Assembly (NCBI GenBank): GCA_944381515.1 | Contig: CALWLM010000161.1 | Coordinates: 1 to 40,439 of the forward strand | Source: an uncultured Lachnospiraceae bacterium | GTDB taxonomy: Bacteria > Bacillota > Clostridia > Lachnospirales > Lachnospiraceae | Direction: 5' to 3' | Length of the DNA: 40,439 nt | Shown here: one piece after another, positions 1 to 8,247 of the stretch | Layout: each line of letters begins with the position of its first letter | How positions within the stretch are numbered: position 1 is the stretch's first letter | Position numbers and translations under genes: made by a program | Notes under the pieces: model-generated | What the model saw: the letters and a program-made list of their open reading frames with translations, nothing else | What the model was told of the DNA's origin: nothing | Databases searched by the model: none

Positions 1-317
1 GTAAAATATACAATCAGGATATTGCTGCCGCTTTCCGTCTCCTGCACCTGATTTTCCGTTGCGGCCTCCGTCTGTCCCTCGGCCTGCCCGTCTGTTCCTG
101 TCTGAACGCTGCTCTGCTCCGGCGTACCGCTTTCCTCTGCGTCTGTCCCCGACTCTACTGCTGCCGTACTCTGCGCCGCCTGGCCCGCTTCATCGTTCTC
201 CGCACTCTGACAGGCTCCCAAAACAAGGGAAAGCATCACTGCCGCTGCCACAACCACTCCAGTTTTTTTGATGCTCTTTGCCGCTTCTCTTATGGAATTT
301 CTAAATTTCTTTCTCAT
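1..317 (-). CDS. Flavodoxin-like lipoprotein, N-terminal part (cut by window edge)
   Basis: Incomplete gene that runs off the left edge; about 105 residues are present. A basic N-terminus (MRKKFRNSIREAAKSIKK) is followed by a hydrophobic stretch and a lipobox LVLGAC with the lipidation cysteine at about residue 36, so the product should be exported and anchored to the outer face of the membrane. A Ser/Thr/Glu/Gln-rich linker of about 60 residues follows, and the last visible residues, NILIVYF, match the first beta strand of flavodoxins, just before the FMN phosphate loop. From this I infer an FMN-binding flavodoxin-type domain; the FMN loop itself lies outside the window. The ATG directly follows the TAA of the upstream regulator, with GAGGAG at 325-330 as ribosome binding site, so the two are probably co-transcribed. 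The substrate or redox partner cannot be told. Confidence 0.75.
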   Translation of the reverse strand, partial: MRKKFRNSIREAAKSIKKTGVVVAAAVMLSLVLGACQSAENDEAGQAAQSTAAVESGTDAEESGTPEQSSVQTGTDGQAEGQTEAATENQVQETESGSNILIVYF

Positions 318-2333
318 TTATTTACTCCTCGTATGAGCATTGTCCCGTGTCGCTGCAAGAGCCACAACCAACCAGACCGGCGTTATTTCCCCTTCAAAGG
401 TTACAGGAGTTTTGAGCCGCAAAAACACCATGGCCGTCGCCAAAACGTCCTTCTCGTATTGGGCATGGGGCATAGCTACTCCTTCTGCAACGATCACCCC
501 GCCTCTTCTCTCCCTGCATGAATCCAGTAAACGCCCCGTATAAGAAGCTTCCACCTTTCCTGTATTGACCATTTGCTCTCCGGCAGCCTGCACGGCATCT
601 TCCCAGCTGTCAGCAGCAAAATCCAGCAGCACACCTCCGTCAGCGGCGAAATCACTGAGCAGCTTTCCCATGCCTACACTTTTCTCCGGCTTGCTGTCAA
701 AAAAGTCCCGCAGCCGGCCTTCCAGTCTGGAATAATTTTCAATGCTGCACTCCTGCGCAATGAGCATCATCAGGTGATTAACCAGAGCTTCCTTTGTTTT
801 TTTACAATCATAAGATCCTTTGCTCAAATGGACCGCTATTTTTTCAATATCATCCCCGTTTAGTAAAGGACTCACATAAATCACCGGCTCTTTCCAGTCT
901 CCAAACAGCGGCACTGTGGATACGATAAATTCCACATCGGAACGATCCTGATTTTGCAGATCATTAACTGCGCACACTCCTTTGACAGATATATTCGGAA
1001 ATTCTGTCATCAGCCTGGTAACTAACATATTGCTGGTTCCTATTCCACTGGTACAGACTACCAAAACTTTATGGAAATAATCGCTTATCCCTCGATTTCG
1101 CTCGATGGCAGAAGCCACATGCATTGTAAGATAAGCCGTCTCATCTTCATTGAACAATACGCCAAGCTTCTCCTCTATGCCTCTGGCCGCCTCTCCACAG
1201 GCAGAAAAAATACTGGTATATAAAGTTTTAATCTCTTCCCGAAGAGGGTTTTCCCAGTGCATGCCGCATCTTAATCGGTTGAGAGCAGGTCTCATATGAA
1301 TCATCAGGCTTTTAAATAATTCCCCGTCGTTTTCCAGAGCAATACCCAGCTGTCCCTGTACCCGTTCCACAAAATCTTTTACAAGAGTTTTATCATCGAT
1401 CGCCAGGTTTTCATGCCCTGACGTAAAATATTTGTTTTGACAGGCCAGATTCAGCAGGATACCCAGACTCTCCGCATCATCCAGACAGATATGTTCGCCC
1501 TCCTCCAGCAGCCTGCGATTTTCCTGTAACCACTCCACATTGACAGTGTCCACATAACCATAATCTCCAAGTCGGAGCGTTTTGGGAAGAACATGACCTT
1601 GACGGATTCTGGTAATACAGATGCATAAATAAAAATAAATCCGCGAAAATGATTCATCTGAAAACTTGATTCGGTTATCCGTCTCATATTTTCGAATAAA
1701 ATTGCGAATCACCTTTAAATGAACACCAGCGGTAAAACGTTCCGCCAAATCATTGATATAAGCATTCAGCGTCAAAAGTTCACCTGCCAAAAGTCCCCGA
1801 TACAGTCTTTGATAATCAAGAGTCTTTGGCTCTCGCAGCATAAAGTCCAAAATTGCTTGTCTCCAATCATACTCCTCACCTTCCAGGCTCATCCCCACTC
1901 TCGTTTTTTTCGTCAGACGCAAATTGCGCCGGTTCAGCCACTTCTCACATCTGGCCAGATCACGAATCGCCGTGTTTCTTCCAATTCCCACCAGTTCAGA
2001 CAACGTATTCAACGTAAACCGCTCTGTATTCAGCAAAATGAAATGAAGTATTCTCTCTTCCCTCTCCTGGTCTCCATACCGGTCTTCCTTTTTTAGTTCA
2101 TACAAAATGGTCTTGATACGTTGGCGATCCAGCCTGCTCCGCTCAATTCCAATTCCCCGGTTTCGGTCACGAACCAGTTCTACGCCTTTCTGGCTCAGAA
2201 AGTCTTCCGCGTAATTCAAATCATCACGAAGTGTCCGCACTGATATCCCAAATTTTCTGGCAAGTTCATCTGTGGTAATAAAGTTACGATTTTCCAGCAA
2301 CATCTGGATCAATTCCGTTCTTCTGTTGACCAT
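318..2333 (-). CDS. PRD-containing PTS-type transcriptional regulator (MtlR/BglG-like), EIIA domain truncated
   Basis: A 671-residue regulator of the MtlR/ManR type, which controls sugar-uptake operons according to phosphorylation by the phosphotransferase system. Domains in order: N-terminal DeoR/HTH_11-like helix-turn-helix (about 3-60), second Mga-like HTH (about 90-150), PRD1 (about 185-295, with His205), PRD2 (about 310-415, with His346 and His405), an EIIB-like domain with the phosphocysteine loop CTSGIGTSN (Cys427), and an EIIA-Mtl-like domain from about 556 with the phosphohistidine motif MPHAQ (His623). The EIIA domain stops abruptly after VALAATRDNAH; family members normally continue for roughly 35-40 more residues, so its last helices are missing. 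Start supported by GGAGGGG upstream of the ATG. No PTS transporter genes are in view, so the sugar is unknown. The stop codon abuts the lipoprotein start. Confidence 0.9.
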   Translation of the reverse strand: MVNRRTELIQMLLENRNFITTDELARKFGISVRTLRDDLNYAEDFLSQKGVELVRDRNRGIGIERSRLDRQRIKTILYELKKEDRYGDQEREERILHFILLNTERFTLNTLSELVGIGRNTAIRDLARCEKWLNRRNLRLTKKTRVGMSLEGEEYDWRQAILDFMLREPKTLDYQRLYRGLLAGELLTLNAYINDLAERFTAGVHLKVIRNFIRKYETDNRIKFSDESFSRIYFYLCICITRIRQGHVLPKTLRLGDYGYVDTVNVEWLQENRRLLEEGEHICLDDAESLGILLNLACQNKYFTSGHENLAIDDKTLVKDFVERVQGQLGIALENDGELFKSLMIHMRPALNRLRCGMHWENPLREEIKTLYTSIFSACGEAARGIEEKLGVLFNEDETAYLTMHVASAIERNRGISDYFHKVLVVCTSGIGTSNMLVTRLMTEFPNISVKGVCAVNDLQNQDRSDVEFIVSTVPLFGDWKEPVIYVSPLLNGDDIEKIAVHLSKGSYDCKKTKEALVNHLMMLIAQECSIENYSRLEGRLRDFFDSKPEKSVGMGKLLSDFAADGGVLLDFAADSWEDAVQAAGEQMVNTGKVEASYTGRLLDSCRERRGGVIVAEGVAMPHAQYEKDVLATAMVFLRLKTPVTFEGEITPVWLVVALAATRDNAHTRSK

Positions 2334-2637
2334 ATTCCCCTCCGTCCTTCACAGCGAAAGCAAATCTGGTATTTTCAGATAAAAATAGCATTTTCCTCCA
2401 TAAACACCGTTCTTTTTCTTTGTTTTTATGTATTCATAATAACAATCTTTTATTTAATATTCAATTAGTTGAAATTTCCTTTTTCCTTCCCGCCAATTCG
2501 GCAAAAAGCGAATCAATTAATTTGGCATTAATAGAACGAAAAAAACAGGCCAAACTCGGCCTGCCGCTGCTTTTCATAGCTTTTATTTTTCAGTGTATCT
2601 CTCTAAAAAAGGCAAAAAACAATACTAATGCCTGTAT
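2334..2637. other. AT-rich non-coding stretch between the PRD regulator and the ylmC-type gene
   Basis: About 300 bases with no convincing gene. It should hold the promoter of the PRD regulator (minus strand) and it holds the terminator of the ylmC-type gene (2539-2563). I could not pick a clear -35/-10 pair for the regulator. A plus-strand open frame at 2420-2641 has low-complexity, AT-driven content and no ribosome binding site and was not accepted. Confidence 0.6.
2539..2563 (-). terminator. Rho-independent terminator of the ylmC-type gene
   Basis: On the minus strand CAGGCC, a 6-base loop and GGCCTG (2563-2546) are followed by seven T (2545-2539), about 75 bases past the stop codon of the ylmC-type gene. 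Confidence 0.7.
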
Positions 2638-2901
2638 TTAATAACCCTCGCACTTTTTGAGCACATCTTCCACATTGACTTCAACCAAAATGATGTCGCT
2701 TCCGATCTGACGCACGCAGCGAAAAGGAATCACATATTCCGTATCACGGCCAAAAATACCACAGATATGACCAGGACCAGGCACAATAAAGGCCGCGATG
2801 CAGCCGCTGGGAAATTCAAACACCACATCACTGACAAAGCCGAGCCGGCGGCAGTCGCAGATATTGATAACCTCTTTTTCCTTTAAATCATAAAGACGCA
2901 C
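2638..2901 (-). CDS. YlmC/YmxH family PRC-barrel protein (sporulation-associated)
   Basis: Small 87-residue protein beginning MRLYDLKEKEVINI and carrying the pattern ICDCRRLGFVSDVVFEFPSG, which matches the PRC-barrel-like YlmC/YmxH family found in endospore formers. Family members are linked to sporulation by expression and distribution, but the molecular role is not well established. I chose the GTG at 2901 rather than an upstream ATG at 2919, because a strong GGAGGT (2908-2913) sits six bases before this GTG inside the longer frame, and because family members start with MRLS/MRFS-type sequence at this point. It is monocistronic, with its own terminator (2539-2563). A probable terminator of the exporter operon lies just upstream. 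Confidence 0.82.
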   Translation of the reverse strand: MRLYDLKEKEVINICDCRRLGFVSDVVFEFPSGCIAAFIVPGPGHICGIFGRDTEYVIPFRCVRQIGSDIILVEVNVEDVLKKCEGY

Positions 2902-2977
2902 CAGGCACCTCCGCTGCATCTTCTTTTTACTATTTTATGCAGATGCCGCGCAAAGGTTCCCGGGACTCATTACTTTT

Positions 2978-3018
2978 AAAAAAGGGACTTTGAAGCCCCA
3001 TCCAGACTCCAAAATCCC
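2978..3018 (-). terminator. Rho-independent terminator of the marR-ABC exporter operon
   Basis: Minus-strand stem GGGATTTTG / CAAAGTCCC (3018-3010 with 2992-2984, one mismatch) followed by TTTTTT, about 110 bases after the stop codon of the last exporter gene. Confidence 0.65.
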
Positions 3019-3029
3019 TTTCCGTTCCC

Positions 3030-3087
3030 TATACTGCTGTTTCTTATACTGCTCTTCCTTATACTGCTGTTGCTTATACTGTAGTAT
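3030..3087. repeat. Tandem 15-bp repeat, four copies
   Basis: Consecutive units start at 3030, 3045, 3060 and 3075, each beginning TATACTGCT or TATACTGTA; the fourth is incomplete. The array lies between the exporter stop codon and its terminator. In the exporter frame on the minus strand the units read as a pentapeptide repeat of the YKQQQ/YKEEQ/YKKQQ type, and the frame after the TGA stays open for 64 codons. Confidence 0.8.
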
Positions 3088-3129
3088 TTTTGCTGTACCT
3101 GGCTCTTCTTCTATATTTCGCCTTTTCTG

Positions 3130-5031
3130 TCACGCTGTGGCCTCTTCAAACTGCGCATTGTACAGCTGCGCATAGAAGCCGTTCTTCGCCAGCAGCTCTT
3201 CGTGTGTTCCCTGTTCCACAATATCGCCGCCCCGCATTACCAGGATCAGATCTGCATCCCGAATCGTAGACAGACGGTGAGCGATGACAAAGCTGGTCCG
3301 CCCTCTCATCAGATTATTCATAGCCTTCTGAATACGCTGCTCCGTTCTGGTATCCACAGAGCTGGTTGCCTCATCCAAAATCAGCACTTTATTATCCGCC
3401 AGTATGGCTCTGGCAATGGTCAGCAGCTGCTTCTGCCCCTGCGAAACATTGCTGGCCTCCTCATTAAGCTCCATCTGATACCCGCCCGGCAGGGTCTGGA
3501 TGAAATGATGGGCATGGGCCGCCTTAGCAGCTTCTATGACTTCCTCATCGGTGGCGTCCTGTCTGCCATAGCGGATATTTTCCATGATGGTTCCCTTAAA
3601 CAGCCAGGTATCCTGCAGCACCATTCCAAAGGCTTCTCTCAGCTCTCCCCGGTCAAAATCCCGCACATCATAGCCGTCAATGAGAATCCGTCCCGCATTG
3701 ACATCATAAAAGCGCATCAGCAGCTTTACCATAGTGGTTTTGCCGGCGCCGGTAGGCCCTACAATGGCAACGGTCTGCCCCGGCTCCACTCTGGCGCAGA
3801 AATCGTTGATAATTACCTTATCCGGCGTATAGCCGAAATGCACGTGGTCAAAGGTCACCTGTCCCTTCAGATCGGCCGCCGTCACCGGCCTTTCTCTGGT
3901 CACAAGCTCACCCTTTTCATTCTCTGTCTGTTCCGTAAGCATCGCATGATGAGCCGCCTTCTGATCCTCCTCCTCTTCTTCGAGGAATTCAAAGACACGC
4001 TCAGCCGCAGCCGCCATAGACTGCAGCATGTTGGTCACCTGCGCAATCTGATTAATGGGCTGCGTAAAGTTGCGCACATACTGGATAAAGGCCTGAATAC
4101 TGCCCACTGTGATCGCGCCGGAGATGGCCAGAACGCTTCCGGATACCGCCACGCCCACATAACCCAGATTTCCTACAAATTGCATAATGGGCTGCATCAT
4201 GCCGGAAAAGAACTGAGACTTCCATGCGGATTGATAGAGAATCTGATTATCCCGGTTGAAGTCTTCCAAAACCTTCTCTTCCCGATTGAAAGCCTTTACC
4301 ACGTTCAGACCGCCGTATACCTCCTCTACCTGGCCATTGACATGACCCAGATACTCCTGCTGAGCCCGGAAAAATCTCTGGGACCGCTTCATCACAATCA
4401 TAATCAGGAGCATGGAAACCGGCAGAATTACCAGAGCAATCAGCGTCATCAAGGGACTAATGGAAAGCATCATAATCAGCACACCGATCATCGTTGTCAC
4501 CGAGGTGATCAGCGTCGTAATGCTCTGATTCAGGCTCTGTCCAAGAGTATCCACATCGTTGGTGATGCGGGAAAGCACCTCTCCATTGGTTCTGGACTCA
4601 AAATAATTCATCGGCATCCGGCTGATTTTCTCAGACAGCTGCCGCCGGAATTGATAGCTGACCTTTTGGGAAATCCCCGACATAATCCAGCCCTGAATGA
4701 AGGAAAAGGATGCGCTTAAGGCGTACATTCCCAGCAGGAACAGCAAAATCTGCCCTACCTTTCCGAAATCAATGCCGCCCAGGCCCTGTACCTTGAGCAC
4801 CAGACCATTAAATAACTCATCCGTCGCCTTGCTCAAAATCTTAGGTCCCAAAATATTAAATACTGTGCTCCCGATGGCAAACACCATCACAAAAATCAGG
4901 CCGACCCGGTAGGATGCAATCGTCCCCAGCATCTTGCCAATTGCCTTTTTAAAATCCTTGGGCTTTTCCCCCGCCATACGGCCGCCGCCCATTCCGTGAG
5001 CCGGCCGTCTGGATCTCGTCTGTTCGCTCAT
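3130..5031 (-). CDS. ABC exporter half-transporter B (TMD-NBD), catalytic Walker B partner
   Basis: A 633-residue type IV (exporter-fold) ABC half-transporter: about six membrane segments (roughly 45-330) followed by a nucleotide-binding domain. Motifs seen: Walker A GPTGAGKTT, Q-loop MVLQDTWLF, signature NVSQGQKQ, Walker B VLILDEATSSVD with the catalytic Glu, and H-loop IAHRLSTI. The signature is unusual (SQGQ in place of SGGQ). Its partner has the normal signature but a defective Walker B/H-loop, so the two genes predict a heterodimer with one working and one degenerate ATP site. The start overlaps the partner's stop by four bases (ATGA) behind a GGAGCAGGAAGG site. Substrate unknown; MarR control suggests a drug or toxic metabolite, but this is inference. 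Confidence 0.93.
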   Translation of the reverse strand: MSEQTRSRRPAHGMGGGRMAGEKPKDFKKAIGKMLGTIASYRVGLIFVMVFAIGSTVFNILGPKILSKATDELFNGLVLKVQGLGGIDFGKVGQILLFLLGMYALSASFSFIQGWIMSGISQKVSYQFRRQLSEKISRMPMNYFESRTNGEVLSRITNDVDTLGQSLNQSITTLITSVTTMIGVLIMMLSISPLMTLIALVILPVSMLLIMIVMKRSQRFFRAQQEYLGHVNGQVEEVYGGLNVVKAFNREEKVLEDFNRDNQILYQSAWKSQFFSGMMQPIMQFVGNLGYVGVAVSGSVLAISGAITVGSIQAFIQYVRNFTQPINQIAQVTNMLQSMAAAAERVFEFLEEEEEDQKAAHHAMLTEQTENEKGELVTRERPVTAADLKGQVTFDHVHFGYTPDKVIINDFCARVEPGQTVAIVGPTGAGKTTMVKLLMRFYDVNAGRILIDGYDVRDFDRGELREAFGMVLQDTWLFKGTIMENIRYGRQDATDEEVIEAAKAAHAHHFIQTLPGGYQMELNEEASNVSQGQKQLLTIARAILADNKVLILDEATSSVDTRTEQRIQKAMNNLMRGRTSFVIAHRLSTIRDADLILVMRGGDIVEQGTHEELLAKNGFYAQLYNAQFEEATA

Positions 5032-7409
5032 CCTTCCTGCTCCTCCTTTCCCGCTGTCATATCCTTGCTGTCTTTATCCTTCTTCGAACCCTTCTGAGTA
5101 TTTTCCCCCGAAATTCCGTCTTTTAGAAGTCCGTCTTGCTGGATTCCGCCGTTTTGCAGTTCCTCTTCTGACAGCTGGGACCGGGCGATCTCCTGATAAG
5201 CCGGACAGCTTTGCAGCAATTCCTCATGGGTGCCCTTTCCAACTATCTTTCCTTCATCCAGAACCAGAATCTGGTCCGCATGGAGAATGGTGTTGATTCT
5301 CTGAGCTACAATCAGCACAGTAGCATGAGCAGTCTTTTCGCTCAGGGCCTTTCTCAGGGCCACATCCGTCTTATAGTCCAGAGCGGAAAAGCTATCGTCA
5401 AAAAGATAAATCTTCGGCTGCTTGGCAATAGCCCGCGCAATGGACAGTCTCTGTTTCTGTCCGCCGGACACATTGGTGCCGCCCTGGGATATAGGGCTTT
5501 CAAATCCATCGGATTTGGCTGTGATAAATTCTGTGGCCTGGGCAATCTCCGCCGCCTCTCTCATCTGTTCATCCGTGATTTCCGGACCGCCAAATTTCAG
5601 ATTGGTTTCGATGGTTCCGGAGAACAGAATTCCTTTTTGAGGGACATAACCCAGCAGCGACCGCAGCTCTGCCTGGGACAGGTTTCTTATATCTACGCCG
5701 TCTATTGTAACCGATCCCTCCGATACGTCATAAAAACGGGGAATCAAATTCAGCAAGGTGGACTTTCCGCAGCCGGTGCTCCCGATGATTGCCGTGGTTT
5801 TGCCGGGCGACGCAGTAAAGGAGATATTCGACAGAGCGTTTTCGTCGGCGCCGGGATAACGGAAATTCACGTCGTGGAAGACCAGCTCGCCAGTCCAATC
5901 CTCTTTATCCTTTACCACCAGCTCTGACGCCGGAGCATCCTCAATAACCGGCTCCGTCTCCAGCACCTCGTCGATTCTGCCTGCCGCCACTCCCGCGCGG
6001 GGCAGCATAATCGATACCATTGTAAGCATCAGGAAGGCGCTGACAATCTGCATTGTATAGGTGATGAAAGCGATCATATCGCCTACCTGAAGGCTGCCCA
6101 TATCAATTCCCTGAGCGCCTACCCATACAATGAGCACTGTGATTCCATTCATAATAAACATCATCACAGGCATCATGAACGTCATGACGCGGTTGGTAAA
6201 CAGCTGCGTTTTCATCAGATCCTGATTGGCCCGGTCAAACCGCTGTTCCTCATAACGCTCTCTGCTAAAAGCGCGGATTACCGGAAGGCCCGTAAGGATT
6301 TCTCTGGCCACCAGATTGAGCCGGTCCACCAGCTCCTGCATTTTGCGGAATTTCGGCATGGCCACCTGCACCAGTATCAGCACCAGGGACACTACGGCAG
6401 CCACAGCCACCGCAATAATCCACTCCATTCCCGTACTGGTTGTAGCTACCTTGATAATGCCGCCTATGCCTAAAATCGGAGCATAGGCCACCATACGCAG
6501 CAGCATAACCGATACCATCTGTACCTGCTGAATATCATTGGTGCTGCGCGTAATCAGAGATGCCGTTGAAAAGTGATCCAGCTCCGTATGAGAGAAAGAA
6601 ACCACTTTGGCAAACACCTGGCTGCGCAGCCTCATACCGACGCCGGCCGCCGTACGCGCCGCCAGAAAACCTACCAGAATGGCCGTTGCCATAATCAATA
6701 TAGAGATCCCCAGCATTTCGGCACCGGTCTTTAACAGGTAATTGGTCTGTATTTTGCCCATATCCATGCCAATGGCCTCATATTCTGTCTGCACGTAGAG
6801 AATCGCCCGCTGGCTGATCAGCGTATCCGACAGATCTCCCATCTGCTCGCTCATTGCTTCCCGCAGCGCCTTCACCGTCTCGTCGGGCAATCCATTCTCT
6901 CCGCCCGTCTCCCCTGCGGACGCTCCGCTTAAGCCTGCCAGCAAGGCGGCCATCTGCGGCGACAGCTCGCTTTCTTCTATGGATGCAGCCCCCTCCTGCA
7001 AGGAAGAGATCATCACCATGGGAAATTCAAAACAGCTCTCCAGGCGATCCAGCTCCTCGCCCTTATGCGCCGTCAGCAGATAGAGAGCCTCCTGAGAGAG
7101 AGCCGGATATTCCTCCGTCAGCTGCTGCAATTCTGCCTCCTCCAGCGTATCGGCGCTCACCCTTCGGTATGCGGCATTTACCGTTTCTCTCTCATCCGAA
7201 GTCATAAGCGCGGTCAGCTGCTTCCACTGGGATTCCCGAATTGCTTCCGGCACGGCCCTCTCGATTCCCCCCTGCTGTATTCCCACATCCACAATGCTGG
7301 AAGTATAGCTGGGCAGGGACAGATCCCCGTATGCCTGCAAAATAAGAAGCAAAATAATCGCAATGACTGATGCTTTTGATTCGCGCAGATATTTCAGTAT
7401 TTTAAGCAT
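5028..7409 (-). CDS. ABC exporter half-transporter A (TMD-NBD) with degenerate ATP site and large outer loop
   Basis: A 793-residue exporter half-transporter. TM1 lies at about 14-32; an insert of roughly 200 mostly hydrophilic residues (about 40-230) separates it from TM2 and should face outside. The nucleotide-binding domain has Walker A GSTGCGKST, Q-loop YVPQKGILF, a canonical signature NVSGGQKQ, Walker B IYLFDDSFSALD with Asp in place of the catalytic Glu, and H-loop VAQRINTI with Gln replacing His. These are the hallmark changes of the non-hydrolysing site in heterodimeric exporters. A charged tail rich in Lys/Glu/Asp/Gly ends the protein. It overlaps marR by eight bases and the partner gene by four, so all three are one transcript. 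Substrate not predictable from sequence. Confidence 0.93.
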   Translation of the reverse strand: MLKILKYLRESKASVIAIILLLILQAYGDLSLPSYTSSIVDVGIQQGGIERAVPEAIRESQWKQLTALMTSDERETVNAAYRRVSADTLEEAELQQLTEEYPALSQEALYLLTAHKGEELDRLESCFEFPMVMISSLQEGAASIEESELSPQMAALLAGLSGASAGETGGENGLPDETVKALREAMSEQMGDLSDTLISQRAILYVQTEYEAIGMDMGKIQTNYLLKTGAEMLGISILIMATAILVGFLAARTAAGVGMRLRSQVFAKVVSFSHTELDHFSTASLITRSTNDIQQVQMVSVMLLRMVAYAPILGIGGIIKVATTSTGMEWIIAVAVAAVVSLVLILVQVAMPKFRKMQELVDRLNLVAREILTGLPVIRAFSRERYEEQRFDRANQDLMKTQLFTNRVMTFMMPVMMFIMNGITVLIVWVGAQGIDMGSLQVGDMIAFITYTMQIVSAFLMLTMVSIMLPRAGVAAGRIDEVLETEPVIEDAPASELVVKDKEDWTGELVFHDVNFRYPGADENALSNISFTASPGKTTAIIGSTGCGKSTLLNLIPRFYDVSEGSVTIDGVDIRNLSQAELRSLLGYVPQKGILFSGTIETNLKFGGPEITDEQMREAAEIAQATEFITAKSDGFESPISQGGTNVSGGQKQRLSIARAIAKQPKIYLFDDSFSALDYKTDVALRKALSEKTAHATVLIVAQRINTILHADQILVLDEGKIVGKGTHEELLQSCPAYQEIARSQLSEEELQNGGIQQDGLLKDGISGENTQKGSKKDKDSKDMTAGKEEQEG

Positions 7410-7932
7410 CCTTGTTCTCCTTTTCCTTTATGTTTTCCACAGATTTGCACGCTTCCATCTCTGGAGCCCCTTGGCCGCCAGCAGTCTGGCCGTCCACAAC
7501 AGACTGCACCACGTCCACCAGACGGTTCATTAAATAGAGCAGCTGGCGCATATCTTCCTCGCCCATTTGAGCAGCTACCCTGCCGAACTGTATCCGAAGT
7601 TTCTCTTTTCCTTCCACCAATACAGCCCGCCCTTTGTCTGTCAAATAAATCAGGACATTGCGCCGGTCTCTTGCATCCGCAGCCCTCTCAATAAAAGCCT
7701 TGGCCTCCAGGGAACGAAGCGTCCTGGAGAGCGCCTGAGGCGACGCTTCTACCAGCTCGGCCAGCATGGAGGCGTTGGCTCCCTTACCATCGTGCCGCTT
7801 ATTCCACCGTTCCAATGCCGCCAAAGCAGCAAACTCGCCACGGTTCACCTCTCCGATCATATGGCTCAGATGAAGGCGGCCCAACCGCCGGATTGTCTGC
7901 ATAAACTGTCTTTCCATCTCCCGTTCTTCCAT
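7402..7932 (-). CDS. MarR family transcriptional regulator
   Basis: A 176-residue winged-helix regulator. The central region carries the MarR pattern: ASMLAELVEASPQALSRTLR as the recognition HTH, then SLEAKAFIERAADARDRRNV, including the D-x-R-D-x-R wing typical of the family, and a C-terminal dimerisation helix. MarR proteins usually repress their own operon and release DNA on binding a small molecule. It is the first gene of an operon with the two exporter genes and has a consensus promoter with an inverted repeat just downstream of the -10 box, consistent with autorepression of the exporter. Start chosen from AAAGGAGG seven bases before the ATG. Confidence 0.93.
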   Translation of the reverse strand: MEEREMERQFMQTIRRLGRLHLSHMIGEVNRGEFAALAALERWNKRHDGKGANASMLAELVEASPQALSRTLRSLEAKAFIERAADARDRRNVLIYLTDKGRAVLVEGKEKLRIQFGRVAAQMGEEDMRQLLYLMNRLVDVVQSVVDGQTAGGQGAPEMEACKSVENIKEKENKDA

Positions 7933-7973
7933 TTTATTTCCTCCTTTGCCGGGGATGACAATCGTTTAACGCC

Positions 7974-8025
7974 GTTAATTATTAACCGTGTGGATTATTT
8001 TACTACGTCTTTCCTTCTCCGTCAA
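7974..8025 (-). promoter_or_regulatory. Promoter and inverted-repeat operator of the marR-ABC operon
   Basis: Minus strand: -35 TTGACG (8025-8020), 17-base spacer, -10 TAAAAT (8002-7997). GTTAAT-A-ATTAAC (7986-7974), a perfect 6-bp inverted repeat, covers the expected transcription start. That position suits repression by the MarR protein encoded next. Operator assignment is inference. Confidence 0.75.
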
Positions 8026-8060
8026 TAGACTTGCCAAAAGTTTAGATTTCTTTCACAATA

Positions 8061-8136
8061 TGAACCGGATTTTGCCCCCGTGAATCAAATTTCCCCTGTG
8101 AATCAGATCTTCCCCTGTGAACCAGGTTTTCCCCTG
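8061..8136. repeat. Imperfect tandem repeat of about 19 bp, four copies
   Basis: Four units start at 8061, 8081, 8099 and 8118, each of the form TGAAYCxxxTTTxCCCCTG (18-20 bases). They lie in the gap between the marR promoter and the terminator hairpin of the Bce-type operon. No function is evident; a 60-codon open frame across them has no credible start site. Confidence 0.7.
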
Positions 8137-8150
8137 TATTTTTGAAATTG

Positions 8151-8218
8151 CAAAAGCCTGTTTTCCTCTGTCTGCAAAAGAAAAATCCTTTCTTTATACA
8201 GACGCCGGATAAACAGGC
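8151..8218 (-). terminator. Probable terminator hairpin of the Bce-type ABC operon
   Basis: Minus strand: GCCTGTTT (8218-8211) pairs with AAACAGGC (8163-8156), with an inner GTCTG/CAGAC helix (8203-8199 with 8174-8170), followed by TTTT. The T-tract is short, so efficiency is uncertain. Confidence 0.5.
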
Positions 8219-8247
8219 CTGCAAAGTTATGAATTATCGGTATTCTA

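Noticed and set aside
2290-2405. Possible short leader peptide before the PRD regulator (ATG after GGAGGAAA on the minus strand)
   Set aside because: Spacing from GGAGG to ATG is only three bases and the frame runs into the regulator; no attenuator-like hairpin is linked to it.
2420-2641. 73-residue open frame (plus) upstream of the PRD regulator
   Set aside because: AT-driven composition, no ribosome binding site, and it overlaps the minus-strand terminator of the ylmC-type gene.
3202-4719. 505-residue plus-strand frame opposite the ABC exporter
   Set aside because: His/Gln-rich antisense shadow of a well-supported ABC transporter gene.
8042-8224. 60-residue open frame (minus) in the gap after the Bce-type permease
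   Set aside because: It is made largely of the 19-bp repeat and the terminator hairpin, has no ribosome binding site and no recognisable protein features.
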